64,000 nt of DNA from Setaria digitata (Eukaryota > Nematoda > Chromadorea > Rhabditida > Setariidae): NCBI GenBank assembly GCA_003640385.1, contig RCAB01000001.1, positions 558,001 through 622,000 on the forward strand. The letters run 5' to 3'. Below are positions 50,748-63,409 of the stretch, piece by piece. The translations under genes were made by a program, and so were the position numbers. Each line of letters begins with the position of its first letter. The first letter of the stretch is position 1. The notes below the pieces were generated by a model. It saw only the letters and a list, made by a program, of their open reading frames with translations, was not told where the DNA came from and did not search any database.

Positions 50748-53700
50748 GCAGAAACGAGCCAGAAAATAACAGTAAGTTCGAGACATCGCTCGGCGACACA
50801 TAATAGGTCGCAAAAATCTTCGACGACTTCAATATCATCTAAACGTATTCCTTATCCTAAGGAGATTACAAGTTATTTGGATCAATTCGTTGTTGGACAA
50901 GAATATGCCAAAAAGACACTTGCTGTGGGAGTGTATCAGCATTATAAGCGTTTCTTGCATAATGCTACCGTGAAGGAAATGGAATCTGAGGCATTGCTCC
51001 AATATATTTTTGTTTTTAAATTCCAGAGGAAGCTACATCCTTACAACTATTTTCCTTAATGACGTCAACAGCTCCCGGAAAATGCAACTTTTGGCTGAGC
51101 GATCAGGTTAAAGGTCACTGTAGATGTGAATAGCATAGTAGTAACAAAGAAATTATTATAAAGGCGATATGTTACTCTCTAAGTGTCCCATCACCGCTAA
51201 TGGATGATGCAACGAACGATTAAACGTTATCACCAATTTGGATGAGCATTTAAATTCCCAAGCACACTAACAGTCCTTGTTCATTTCTATTAGTTGAGAA
51301 AAAACTGACCCTCAAACTCATTCCTCAACAGCTAGAAATAACTTTTCATTATTTCAAGAATCTACTTGTGGTAAATGATTTTTTTGGAGAGTCAATAATT
51401 AGATTCAGAATATTTAAAACATTTTTACCTCAGAAATTTCAGATCCAGGAGTCTCCCATATATGTCACTCAGAAACAGCTTCCAGGTCTTTCGATAACAG
51501 AGAAAGTTTCGAGTGAAAACGCCATTCTGAAGAAAATCTTGCAGAAAAGGTGAATATCCCGGTCATTTCATTTGTACAGAAAGCAACAGTTAGCATTATC
51601 CTTGTAGAGTACGTAGTATTCTACAAAACTACTTGCAATCCATTTTGTGCACGTCCGGTGAACAAGGTCATGGTGCCTAATATTCAGCTGTGAGTTGTGA
51701 CCTTTTGATAATGAAGTTTTCCTCGAAATGGAAGGTTCTAATTTAAAATGAAATGTCAATCTTCACAATGATATTAGGAACAGGATGCTGCACGTAGTCG
51801 AGACTATCCACTTAGTGTTGCAGGTTGGGAAGTAATGAACTATAGAGAAGTAAAGATGTGAAGAGGTTGCTGAGGTTAAACTTAAGTACGAGAGTTGCTC
51901 AAATTATTCGGATCCCAACTAGCAGTAGATTTTGCTATCAGCTCTTGTCTTTAGCTAATAATGGGATGTTTCGATAGTATAAGATAGGATCTATTTTGGT
52001 TCAAATGCATTTGCTGTTGAAATTCCAAATCAGATGTTTACCCTTATAACTTCATCTATATTTCGAAAATTTCTTGTAATTGATTTCCAAAAGATTTGCC
52101 CTGCAAATTATGCAAATAATTTTTTTTTCTAGCAATTCGTTAAAATTGCTGAAAACCATAAGGAACAAAAAATATATCATGGAAGTGCTTTGTGTTTATT
52201 TAATTAAATTAATTTTTCTTTTGAGAATTTTCAACTGTGAAGCAACTCCACTGATGGAAAATTATTTTAGCAATGTAAAGCAAAAGTTCCAAACTAATTT
52301 TAGCGGACAATCGCTTCGGAATTTAATGGCGATAGATAAGTTAAGTTGCTTGTTCCGAAGATAATTTCTTTTATGCTATTTTATTTCAGTGCTCTGCTTT
52401 ATTTTCCTCTTATTTCATTGGGCTATTTTTTATTTTTCATTAATTAAATCAAAATTTTAAAAGACTTCTCGACATTGATTTCATTTTCAGCACTATGAAT
52501 TGGACAAGTCAAATATAATTCTGATGGGCCCATCTGGTGTTGGGAAAACTTATCTAACACAAATATTAGCTAAGATATTAGATGTACCAATAGCAATGTG
52601 TGATTGCACATTGCTAACACAGTCTGGATATGTTGGAGACGATGTTGATACGGTTAGTTGCTGGCCAGATTGACGGGGTCAAGGAAGGGGGCAATGTTTA
52701 GAAAAGAGTTTATTACTGGCTTATTATTCCTATTGATAATAGTAGCTATATCATCATTCTAATACACCGGAAACCCTTTTCCCCTAAAAAGGCAAAGCAA
52801 ATCATAAGAAAATATTTTCAAGAGGATCAAAGATGCTTTTCCAATATGTCATACTGAGCAATACATCATCGGTACTCACGCTTAAAGATGACTCTTCTGG
52901 CCTTCTGGGACACTGCCAATGGTGACCTGGACAAAAGCTGGATGGACAGAATGTATTCTCATTTTCCTTCATAGCATTTCCATACCACATTCATAAGCTG
53001 TTCAACAAATTACAATTGCAGGTCATTCAAAAACTTCTGGCCAATGCAGATGGCGATACAGATGCGGCACAGGTTGAGCCTACTAGTATTTCTCAGTTAT
53101 TGCTATAAATTTGTTTCACACAGAAAACTTTTTTCTTAACCTCATAACAAATGTCACATGTATTTCCGTCAGAAATTAAGTTTTCCCTCTCGACTTCAGT
53201 TTATTCATGAATCTCTGTCTACGAGATTTCTGTGGACATGTAGACAAATAGGTAGTTCCTATTGAAACAGACTATTTCACCATCTAGAGAGGCATCGTTT
53301 TCCTGGATGAATTTGATAAAATCAGCAGTTCACTGGATTTCGAATCGCGTTCATTTCGAGATGTTGGAGGACGGGGTGTACAGCAGGCATTTCTGAAACT
53401 GGTAGAAGGGACCGTGGTAAAAGTCAAGTCTCCCGGATCCAACGGGATGCGGGTACGTTCTGTATTTTATACCTGAATTGCGTAACAGGACGAGGAATGT
53501 CAACCTTAATCCTTTTCAACAAAGTGTGAAAGTCTCTCAGTCGTCTTTTCAGTAATTCTCCTCAAACAGGTCACTTTTTATGTTGAACAGTGAGTAACAG
53601 GAAGAATCCGTGTTACAAAATGTCAACAGACTGCGATTAAGACGATGTTTGAGGGAAGGATGGAGTCTGAGAAACACGTGCAGTGTGACAGGACCCGCGG

Positions 53701-55287
53701 AAGTTAAAATGCTAAAGGGCATGGATTTACTTTCTAGGTGCTATGAGGCCTTGGCAAAGAATGATAAGAAAGGCCTCGACTATTTCAGGAATTGGATTCA
53801 TCCTGCGGTAGCCACGGAAAAAAAGGGATAGGAATCAACCTCATCTCAATCACTATTGTAGTAACCAGCATAGGAAATTGAAATGGGGTTCAGAATTAGA
53901 CAATGTGGAACTGGAAATTCGAGGGGATATAGCTCAGGGGTAGAGCGCTCCCTTAGCATGGGAGAGGGCTGGGGTTCGATTCCCCATATCTCCAGACTCT
54001 GAGTTTTGCATTCGGTGGCATTTTCTTTCCGCTTCCAGTAATTGCAGGATGTTCGCAGTTAATTGGCACTTCTCGAAATAGCTGCTGCAAAAAATGTGTT
54101 TGATTCTTGCTTGGCTAATAAGATAAAATTAATAAGGCGCAGTGGGAATCTAAATGAGGTGCTTCGCGTAGGGACTGTTGTCTGGCCTGGAATGCATGCT
54201 GATATCAAAGCTTTGTAGGTGGATATAGATACAACAAATATATTGTTTATTGCTTCTGGAGCATTCAATAATTTGGATCGAATTGTTAGTCAACGTCTGC
54301 ATAAGAAAGTGGTTGGATTCGGTGCAGAACAAATTACGCAGTTACGCAACGATTTGGCCGAGGTTTGAGACTGAGGTGTTGGGAAATCTCGCATCTCTCT
54401 TTTATTAAATGAATGAGGAAAGCATGTTCCAGGATGAAACGAAACTAAGAAAGTACCGAGACGACCTACTAAAAAAAGCCGAACAAGTTGATTTTATAAA
54501 GTAAGCAGAGATGCAACAATTTCTCTGCATTTCATTGAACTGAATTTTTCTTCAATCACTGAGATCGAATGATAATGTTTCCAGATTTGGTATGGTACCA
54601 GAACTGGTGGGACGTTTTCCTGTACTCGTTCCATTTGCAAGCCTAACAGAAGAATTACTCGTTCGAATAATGAAAGAACCAAAAAATTCGATAGTTTCAC
54701 AGGCCGAAAAACAGTTCTTATTAGACGATATACAATTGTGTTTCACCGACTGCGCCCTCAAGGAAATCGCCCATATAGCGGTACAGAAAGGGACTGGAGC
54801 AAGAGCAATCAGGTTACCTATCTGAATACATTCAGAGGAACTAGGACAGGTATACTAAAAATACCAGACCAACACCAGTACACATACAAATTGAGCATGC
54901 CAATGCCAAACTTGTCACTTCTGAAACAAAATGCAAGTAATTATCAAAAGTTGTATTTTTATACATTCCTCCCCCATGAATTTAATCAGAATAGTAACTT
55001 TTTATTCTATTTCCATTCTGCAAGATAAAGGAATAGGTGTCATTACTCCAATTTCATCTACCCTTTCCAACAAGTCATCACCCACAATAAGACTTGCATA
55101 TCAGCATTCCAGATCAATAATCGAAAAAGTACTGCTGGATGCTAAGTACGATTTGCCCGGCACTGACATCCACAAACTGGTTATTGATGCGGATGTTGTC
55201 AGAGGTAACTGTCGTTATTATACCATGGAAAATGCGAGCATTGTGGATTCTAGAATGCCAAAGCAAGCGCTTATAAGAATCAAGTAA
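50748..55287 (+). CDS. clpx: Mitochondrial ClpX AAA+ unfoldase (5' exon unresolved)
   Basis: ClpX unfolds proteins and feeds them to the ClpP protease in the mitochondrial matrix. Clear exons: 50748-about 51010, 52491-52652, 53022-53072, 53288-53452, 54219-54362, 54433-54500, 54585-54812 and 55113-55287. A probable exon at 51443-51550 ([20 protein letters not shown]) has uncertain joins. The core opens [20 protein letters not shown]. Walker A is GPSGVGKT, the pore loop is in [13 protein letters not shown], and Walker B is [11 protein letters not shown]. Then come [55 protein letters not shown] and the sensor-2 motif [15 protein letters not shown]. It lacks the bacterial zinc-binding amino-terminal domain in what I can read and ends soon after the AAA+ lid, without the long vertebrate tail. 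A tRNA gene sits in the intron 53453-54218. The gene converges with the F-box gene. Confidence 0.87.
53923..53994 (+). tRNA. tRNA-Ala, anticodon AGC
   Basis: A 72-base cloverleaf. Acceptor stem GGGGATA pairs with TATCTCC, including the G3-U70 wobble pair that marks alanine tRNAs, and is followed by discriminator A. Box A reads TAGCTCAGGGGTAGAGCG, the anticodon stem-loop is CTCCC-TTAGCAT-GGGAG with anticodon AGC, and box B is GGTTCGATTCC. There is no intron and no encoded CCA. It lies on the same strand inside an intron of the ClpX gene. The RNA polymerase III promoter is internal, so it can be transcribed independently. Confidence 0.97.
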
Positions 55288-57177
55288 GTTTAATATCTCT
55301 CTCTCCCGGTGAAGATAACTCAGGACTTTTTTCGAAATGAAACAAACAATCAGCTTCCCTATCGCACCTTTCAAAAAATATTTAAGAAAATAATAGAAGC
55401 GCAACATTTTCAGTGTATTTAACTTAATAAAAAACGTTGCGAGAAATTATCAGATCTTTAGTAAAAACGCTTTTCATTCCTCCATCAAAACATAATTGAA
55501 GATTGTTAACAGTTTGAAAATATCAGTACTTTCAGTCCAAAAAAGACGAAAAATGAAATGCAGCCATAAGAAAACCGAAAGAGCTAAGAAATAGCAAAAC
55601 GAAATGATGTCAAGACAAAACTTATTATTTTCCATAAATATAAAATAGTTACATATGAAATATTGAATGAAAAAGTTAAGAAATGTAAAAATATTTGAAT
55701 TAAAGCCTAGAATTTGACTCTGTTTAAAATCCAGCAAGTCTTTAACTAAAAAAAAAGACTAAAAAGAGAATTTTAAAAAACGGCAGCAAGAAAAACATCG
55801 AAGGTGTGAAACAACCATAATTTTTGACAGCAATAGGTTTTTTCGGTCTGTCAATATTTGCGGACAAAACATTTATCCTGTAGGATTATTACAACTTCAA
55901 CAGAGAAGGAAAGAAAAGAAAAAAGGCATGAACTAAGTTCTGACAAACTTTATACTTAATGTTGTACCAAGAATTTGAAAATACTACATATGAAAAATGT
56001 TGCATATTTTACAGTTGACAAAAATCGTGATTGGAAATCCATATTCACTAACTCATAAAGTAATTATAAGAAATGGAAGTTTCTTTCTACACGAAAAATT
56101 TCTTGTAACAACCACTAGTGTTGACAAACACCCCCATTAACCAAATAACACGGTCAAGTCCAGTATATGCAAAACTGTATTTGTTCCTTAGAACATTTCT
56201 CGCAACTCCCTGCATTTGTTTTTGTGCTCTGTGTGACCATTCATTACAAAGAGATTTTGTTTAAAACAAATCGTAATTAGAATATATGAACCTCAAAAAG
56301 TTACAAAACAAAGCTGCTTCAAAGCAAATGGGGATTAACGTAACGTAGACATACAGCAGAATCCTTGATGCGGCTGTAACAAATCAGTGATTGCATACGT
56401 ATACCTAGAATCGCAACGTTCTCCAAATGATACATCATTTCCAGATATGGTAACGGTGTTATAATAACAGTGATAATTAGCAATTATTAAGTCTTTCTTT
56501 CTTAGCTGCAGCATTTCTAACGATACTTCGTCGAACTAAAATTTCATCATTTTTAATATAGTAGTAAGTTTCCTTTTCCATCGGTAATGGTACGCATTTG
56601 TTTCAATTGAAAAAAAAAAAAAATAGTTTGTAATCTATTAGTACAGACTAGTGCTAGCCCCATGAATTACATATTATGTTTGGTGAAATTCATTTAAAAA
56701 AAAAAGCAAACGACAATTTTTTACTATCATTTCGGTTCAGAACATAGTACTATACTGGTTTTTTTATCAAAGGTAGCCGATGACTTAGTGCGCAATGCCA
56801 AAGATTTCAACCAATAGCAATGAATTTGGCCACTTAAAATCTTACAATGTAATCACTGTTTTTTTTTATTTTATTATACAAATGCTACTTTTTACTTAAC
56901 AGAACTTCCGAAAAAAGCAGTCAAATTATATAGCCATATCCTAAAATCTGACGAAACATGAGTACCTGAGGGCACTGTACAATACAAAGGAAACGTAACT
57001 TCGACAAATACAAGTCAGGGACATAGAGCAAAGAGGAACTTGTGATAGAATTCATACCCATCACATCAAGAAATCGAAGCTCGCTGAAATATTACTTGGG
57101 AAATATTCATTATTAATTGTTCCTTTACCAATTATAGAAAAATTTAAACCAAAAACAACGATTAAAAAACATATAAG
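55288..57177. other. AT-rich intergenic DNA between convergent genes
   Basis: About 1.9 kb of strongly AT-rich sequence with many A and T runs between the 3' ends of ClpX (+) and the F-box gene (-). It would hold their 3' UTRs. No gene or RNA recognised. Confidence 0.55.
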
Positions 57178-59777
57178 TTACTTTAATCGTTCTACTATCG
57201 CTGTAAAACCCGCATCCGTTATCGCCCAGTCCCATGCTAAGTTCAGTGACTGTAGCTTAGGACAGCTGCAACACAAAAATGTTATTATATATGTATTTGG
57301 TTAATGCATTTAAGAATTTAGTGCTTGCTGGAAGTAGATTATATATGTATAAATGTGCTCCGATTTATGAAACCATACGGTTAAAAATTAATGCGCAAGG
57401 TAAAATTAATTACATACACGCACCTTCGCTTAATAATTTCACAATAGTCAAAGTTATAATTGAGACAGAACTGTTAACCTTTCCGTGATTTTGTCGATTA
57501 CGTCATCATCTACAGCAGGGCATTCGCCAAGATTTAGAAAACGTAATCGTCCAAAAAAACCCGTATTCTCGTTGGAATGTTTAAATAATTCCAACAATCC
57601 TTCAGAGGTGAATTCTCTGCCCTTTCTCAGATGCAAGTGTTCCAGATTTGTTAAATCCTAAATCTTTGCAAGTGTTCCAGATTTGTTAAATCCTAAATCT
57701 TCAGATGTTTACATTATCGTTCTTAAAAAATTATTTTAAGATAACAGACGTAGTTTTATTTAAGTCATAGGTTATGAAAACCATCACAGCTCAATAAGAT
57801 ATATGTAGTGGAGGTTTTACATAAGACTTAAAGTTATTATTACATACTGATCAGTAAAAATGAATATTCTACACCACACACAAATTATAGGTGAAAGTAA
57901 AATTAAACGAACAACTTGATCTGCATGAAAGCTACTTTCGGAGATCAAGAAATGTGCGTATCTGAAGGAAGTACCATGACATCACTTCTAAACTGCATTA
58001 TACTGAGTAACTATGTATGGATGTCAGTTTAAAAATTTGACGTACCTTTAGACAGCTTAATGAAACATCAGTAAGATTCTCGCAAAAAGAAATGGAAAGC
58101 AAGTTCAAGTTCTTGCAAGCAGTGAGAGTACGAAAGCCAAAATCATCTAGCCCTTCCCCATCCAAATACAACCTCGTCAGTGTGCTAACGAAAGATGATG
58201 TTGCTAGATAAGTTGCCGCACTAAAAATCACTCTTGAATAAAATTTGTGAAAAGCGATTAAAAAGAAGAAAAAAACCCAGGTTTTCCGTGTTGCTTACCG
58301 AAAAGAAATAATTAAAAATCATAACAGAACAATTTGAAAAACTGGGGACAAACTAACCAGTTACCCAGGAATGCATTTCCATCTACACTTAATACCTCGA
58401 TCGGTCGTTTAACGCCACAAAATTGCCGATAATCCTCAAGAGAAAATGGCGCACAGTATGAAATGAATATTTTCTTCAATTTCGGAAAACCTTTTCTTAG
58501 AAAAGCTGAATATGCAACATTTTCAACCTAAAATGCAGCAGCCATATAATTAACTTGACTCATGAATAAAATATTATGAGTAAGCAAATTTTATGAGGGA
58601 AGATAATTTTATCAACCACATATTACAACTGCAACTATACAGCAGTAAAAAACAAACATCTTCAACAAGAGAAAAATAAGTGACAAAAAAATTACCGCCT
58701 TAGTCCCCTCCACATTTAACTCTTCCAAATTCGGGAAGCATTTCAAGAAAAACTCCACTAGAATCACTGACAAAACTGAAATGATAAAAAACCAAATTCT
58801 GTCTTCGCTTATAACATATTGTGATTTAAAAAATGTAAGGAAAAGTACTTACAAGCATAAAAGCCAATGTCTAGCACTGTTACATGCTGCATTACGGGAG
58901 GAAACAAATCCATCAATATGCGATCATCAAATGGCTTTGTGGAAGTAGCAGTTATACAAATTTTCTTAATATGAGTTCGCGCCTGCAATCCTTATTATTG
59001 TGTCTAATAAGTAAACTGATTTCAATTATTTAGACCCATTATCATGTAAAAATACTTGCATAACAGAGTGTTGACATTATATCATTATACTTTAAATTTG
59101 GATAGATATAAACTTGCTTTATAGAGAAAGGTTCGCAACGAGTCCATAGAATATTGTGACGTTAACAAGTGGATACGAATTTCATGCCAGAAAATACCTC
59201 GATTTACAAGATTATACCAATATCTGGAGACGAGGGAAATACTTTTAAAACGTTCATTTGGATGTACGTACTTCAGGATTTCTATATGTACATGTTCAGG
59301 TAAATCTTCCAGCAAAATGGCACAACCAGTCGCATTGTCCTGAAATGTTATGTTTCAAATTCTTTAAATTCCACTAAAAAAAAAGTGGGAAAAGAACCCA
59401 CTTATCAAGTTACCAAAATCCAATAATGAAGTGAACACAAAAGACGTATAAAAGTCTCTCGAAAAGCAATCATAACTTATGACTGAAAGTTAATAAGGAC
59501 ATGTCATTTTCAGTAGTTTTTTGATAGATTTAATAGTTCTTAAGTTGTTGATGAAAACACTTTTCACAAAGTTCTTTTCTCAAAGCACCATAAAAAAGAA
59601 TAGTTTTAGTTGACAATCCAAATTATTTTAATTTTTTTAAACAAAAAAAAAAAAGTGTTGGAAAGAAGGAAAGAAACCAAAGAATCTCTTGAAGTATTAG
59701 ATTTCAGTGATGGACTGTCATCCTCTGGTAAGAGTGAATTCGAAATCGGTGGAATGGAAAGCAGCCGTGAGTACAGA
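57178..59777 (-). CDS. F-box and leucine-rich-repeat protein (FBXL type; first exon unresolved)
   Basis: F-box proteins bind SKP1 and bring substrates to an SCF ubiquitin ligase. Leucine-rich repeats usually choose the substrate. Exons from the 5' side are 59678-59777 (probable, LYSRLLSIPPISNSLLPEDD), 59091-59339, 58853-58982, 58696-58766, 58358-58527, 58046-58220, 57479-57657 and 57178-57265. Together they give about 386 residues in frame after an unfound first exon. The F-box reads LLEDLPEHVHIEILKYVHPN then ERFKSISLVSRYWYNLV. Repeats include LTRLYLDGEGLDDFGFRTLT, LNLLSISFCENLTDVSLSCL, LRFLNLGECPAVDDDVIDKI and LQSLNLAWDWAITDAGF, the cysteine-containing FBXL style. ATG at 60424-60426 (MWKKPIDGKSG) is one candidate first exon. 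Which C. elegans or vertebrate FBXL it matches I cannot say. Confidence 0.8.
57633..57702. repeat. 35-bp tandem duplication across an intron acceptor
   Basis: A 35-base unit starting GCAAGTGTTCCAGATTTG is present twice (57633-57667 and 57668-57702). It covers the 3' splice site and first codons of an F-box-gene exon, creating two identical acceptors on the - strand. Use of the upper copy reads into a stop (ATT TAA), so the lower acceptor (exon start 57657) must be the functional one. Confidence 0.85.
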
Positions 59778-60824
59778 CTATTGATAGTACATGGATGGTA
59801 ACACCGAGGAAACCTAAATCGTAATTGATTATTACCGAAGGAGAATATTACTGTTGATGCTAATTTTTTACTATAATTTTCAACAATAAAACTCTGGGGA
59901 AAGCACTATGATCAAGGTAGCTCTACGAATTAGCTTATTTAGTCAGTATCAAAAGTTCTTGAGTTTCAGAATTTTTTTTTCGAAAGAAGAAAACCAAGAA
60001 ACCTTACGGAAGGTACGTTTTAGCTACTTATATTTGTTCCAGTGGACAACTGATACTGAGGCTACAAGGAAAAGAAAGGTCACTATGGTAAAAATAAAAA
60101 ACTTTTGCACGACGTTTGCAAAATGAACAAAGAGCCCTGTTTGATGACAAGCGTGAGGGATGCATGGAAGAATACAATTTCTCTTCTTCTTTTCTGAATA
60201 ATATAAATTTCAAACGTCAATAACAAACAAATTTCACTTCCTATAAAAAATTCTCGTAAGAATTTACGAATAACCATTCTAGAAATTTCCAGCGGCGCTT
60301 CTGACTCAGAAAATCCTCACTAATTGGGTAGTAAATGCTATAGAAGTTATTGTTGATTAAAGAGCAGTCCACATCATCAATGTCTTTATCACTACCACTT
60401 TTGCCATCAATTGGCTTCTTCCACATCCTTTACATCTGAAACATTTGCTAATTAGGGGAAATTGAAGCTACCAAGTGATTTAAGAACAACGAACCAGTAA
60501 AGTAAACTGTAATAAAATCTATGCAAACCACACATTCATATGAATTAAAGAGGATCCAAGGAAAAAGCAGAAAGAGTCATAATATGCCGTCAAGACTATT
60601 TCATAACTGCTCCGAAAATTTTAAATCCCTTCTCACCACAGCCACATTTTAACGGGCAGTTGATGGCAGCACATTGATGGCTGGTAAGAACTGCTCTGTG
60701 AGGTGGTTTTTGGAGGAGAGGACGGGGTTGTGGTATCTGTGGTGACGGGACAGTTTTCAGGTAACATTTGGATGATCTGTTGAGCACCTGTTGCAGGTAA
60801 TCAGTTGGATTTTCTGCTTAATCA
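59778..60824. promoter_or_regulatory. Divergent intergenic region, F-box gene and TIM17
   Basis: About 1 kb between the 5' end of the F-box gene (-) and the TIM17 start (+). It probably contains both promoters and a short first exon of the F-box gene. The - strand open stretch 60241-60426 has an ATG followed by MWKKPIDGKSGSDKDIDDVD and could supply that exon, but the splice path is not settled. Confidence 0.4.
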
Positions 60825-62463
60825 ATGGATGATCGCGAACCGTGGTAAGTTTTTGGTCGTTGTTTCATTACTTTTATGTTAGCTGAATGGCTATTATTTC
60901 GTATTCTTATCAAGTTTCATGACACCATTATTGTTCACTTTGCTGTGAATGCAAATATTCGTAAGAAGAAGGCGATTATTTTGCCGCATTTCTTTTCTAC
61001 TATATCATCAAGTATACTGCTTTTCTCTTGCTGTTCATATTGTATTTCAAGGTTCAACACACATTTCATGGACATTTGGTAGCATTAGAATAGATAGGAT
61101 CTAACAAAATGTGTTGAACGTTCGCGAAATTGTTTAGTCGTAGGATCTAACAAAATGTGTTGAACGTTCGCAAAATTGTTTAATCGTAGAAAAAGATATC
61201 AACATTATTAAGTATATATAGTCTTGCGCAAGACCTTGCATGCTGATTCTCTTTACATCTTGCTGGTTATTTATTTTAATCTACTGAGAGAAAATCTACT
61301 TTCAGTCCATACAGAATTGGAGATGATGTTGGTGGAGCATTTTCATTAGGTTTAGCTGGTGGATCTATATTTCACGCTCATGGTGGCTTCAGAAATTCTC
61401 CTTGGGGGCATAAACTCGTTGGTATTGTTCGTGAGGTATTACTTAACTCTGCATTGTTTGTTCTTACCATTTCATTTGTCTGTAGAAAATCGTATATCCG
61501 AAGTGCTTATTTGATTGCAGGTACGTACTCGATCACCAGTCGTTGGTGGACAGTTTGCAGCGTGGGGTGGTTTATTTAGTGCAATTGATTGTAGTCTAGT
61601 GGCCATAAGAAAAAAGGTTACAACTTACTACTTACCGATTTTCTTGTATTTATTGCATTCATTAAGATCTGTGTATATATTTGCAGCATGGGGTGGTTTA
61701 TTTAATGTATATGGTTCTAATAGACATTTTAGGAAGGAACAAAGCCTTTTTTACTTAAAACTTTTAAAACTTTTGCACATGTAAGTGGGTCCGACAATTT
61801 TTCTAAAAAGTCATCGATTTTCAGTTTTCATTATTTTTTTATCTCTACGTTTGTTACAGGAGGATATGCTGAACCCAATTGTATCTGGTGGATTGACCGG
61901 TGCCCTGCTTGCTGTACGATCTGGCCCTATGGTTTGTTTTGTGAATTTCAGAAGCTCGTCTCTAGTAGTTTATGCATTTCTTTAAATTCTACGTCATCCA
62001 TCTGCTAGTAATTTAATCTATAACGTACACTTGTTGAAGAGCGAAATGACCAAATATTTTAAAATAATTCATTTAAATTACGATTGGAGATATGGACGAA
62101 TATGTTTTGAGGAAATGATCGTCTATTATTTTTCCTCACAGATTTTCTAGCAAGACTCTTTTATGTGGTTGGTTATAAAGTTTTTTATTTCACCGACTCA
62201 CTCACATATGACCACGTTTATTGCAGGTAATGATGGGCTCAGCAGCGGTGGGAGCAGTAATAGTGGGTATGATTGAAGTAGCCTCACTAGCAGTAGGCAA
62301 ATTTGCTGGGATGGTGATGGATCCAAATGCTATACAACAACATGAACTGGATGATCCGGCAGTTTTAAACGCAAAGCAGCAGAAGCATGGAAGTGGTGGA
62401 AGTAGTTCTAATGTTTCGGGAGATGCATCTGGTGTCCCGTTCTCGTTAGCTCAACCATACTAA
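60825..62463 (+). CDS. timm-17: TIM17, channel-forming subunit of the TIM23 translocase
   Basis: TIM17 is a four-helix inner-membrane protein of the TIM23 complex, which imports presequence proteins into mitochondria. Exons are 60825-60844, 61306-61435, 61521-61616, 61860-61931 and 62227-62463, 184 residues in frame. The start [20 protein letters not shown] matches the family opening (REPCPWRIVDDCGGAF), with the acidic D-D pair and conserved cysteine kept. Then [32 protein letters not shown] with [13 protein letters not shown] (conserved second cysteine), [14 protein letters not shown] and the last membrane helix [20 protein letters not shown]. The carboxy tail is hydrophilic and Gly/Ser-rich ([17 protein letters not shown]), as in other TIM17 proteins. 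The 20-base first exon is short but its join restores the family sequence exactly. Confidence 0.95.
61095..61186. repeat. 46-bp tandem duplication in TIM17 intron 1
   Basis: Two consecutive copies (61095-61140 and 61141-61186) of a unit beginning TAGGATCTAACAAAATGTG, differing at a couple of bases (GCGAAATTGTTTAGTC against GCAAAATTGTTTAATC). The differences suggest a real, slightly aged duplication and not an assembly error. Confidence 0.85.
61679..61708 (+). pseudogene. Partial copy of the TIM17 exon-3 core inside intron 3
   Basis: The sequence TTTGCAGCATGGGGTGGTTT and the bases after it closely repeat 61555-61582 of TIM17 exon 3 (TTTGCAGCGTGGGGTGGTTT), about 122 bp further on, with a few changes. 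It would encode AAWGGLF again. No open continuation resembles TIM17, so this appears to be a short duplicated fragment lying inside the intron 61617-61859. Confidence 0.5.
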
Positions 62464-62873
62464 TATTGTAATCTTGTTAAGCAGCGAAGCTTTTCTCTCT
62501 TCACTATATAATATCTCATGTGGTTAAGCCTATTCGAAACTTGTGGTGTGCTGTCCGATTCGGATATTATTTATGCCATGCAAAATGACTTTTGTCTCTC
62601 GTCACTTCGAAAAAGGCACATGATGTAGTTTCGCAGTAACGAAATCTGATTGTATGAGTTTCATTACTGGAAGCTGCATGTAGAATTTGTGTATACTTCC
62701 ATTAAACTTCCTGAGTATATGAGCTGCATCGAATAATTGGAGAATTTCAATTCTCAATGAGCTCCGTTTTTCATTCATATTTCTTGGCTTTCCTAAGTGA
62801 GTTCGTTTGATTGCGTATTATTGTTTTATCTTCTTGAATGCAGTGAAGTGACCCTTGTTCTTTTGTCATTCTT

Positions 62874-62879
62874 AATAAA
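62874..62879 (+). promoter_or_regulatory. Poly(A) signal AATAAA, TIM17
   Basis: AATAAA in CTTAATAAAAATCC, about 410 bases after the stop at 62461-62463. A further AATAAA near 62985 is an alternative. Confidence 0.5.
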
Positions 62880-63409
62880 AATCCTCATAGAAAATTGTTC
62901 ATGTGTTATTGAACTAGGTTGTTGGCAGTTACGAAATTTGGTTTTGCACTGAGCTGTAAAGCGAGTTATTGTTCTTAATTATTTAATAAAATGTGTTGCA
63001 CTGACTTTGTCGTGATTCGATGTAGGTACAAGATTGGTAGCATAATTGAAAACGCAAGATGGCTTATGTTTTCACTGCAGGCTTCGTTCATTATTGAACA
63101 AAGGTCCAGATATTTGAAATTTAGGCTATAAACTGCTGTTGCTTTCAAAATAATTGCAAGAAATTTTAATATATCAGGTCATTGTTGCATTTTAACACAG
63201 ATTAGTAAATATGATTTCTTGTTCCCTACTTCTGATTTACAATTGTGCTGGTTACATTTTTCTGGTGGAAGTGGATACCCAGTGAAAAGCTTTCGCATTG
63301 TGCGTGAGATCGGTTTAGTGCGATATAATTATTAAAGTTAACTCTTTTGGAAGAGGTTCACGAAGAAGTGGTGGTTTATGGGCAGGTTAACAAAACTGCA
63401 GATGGGATA

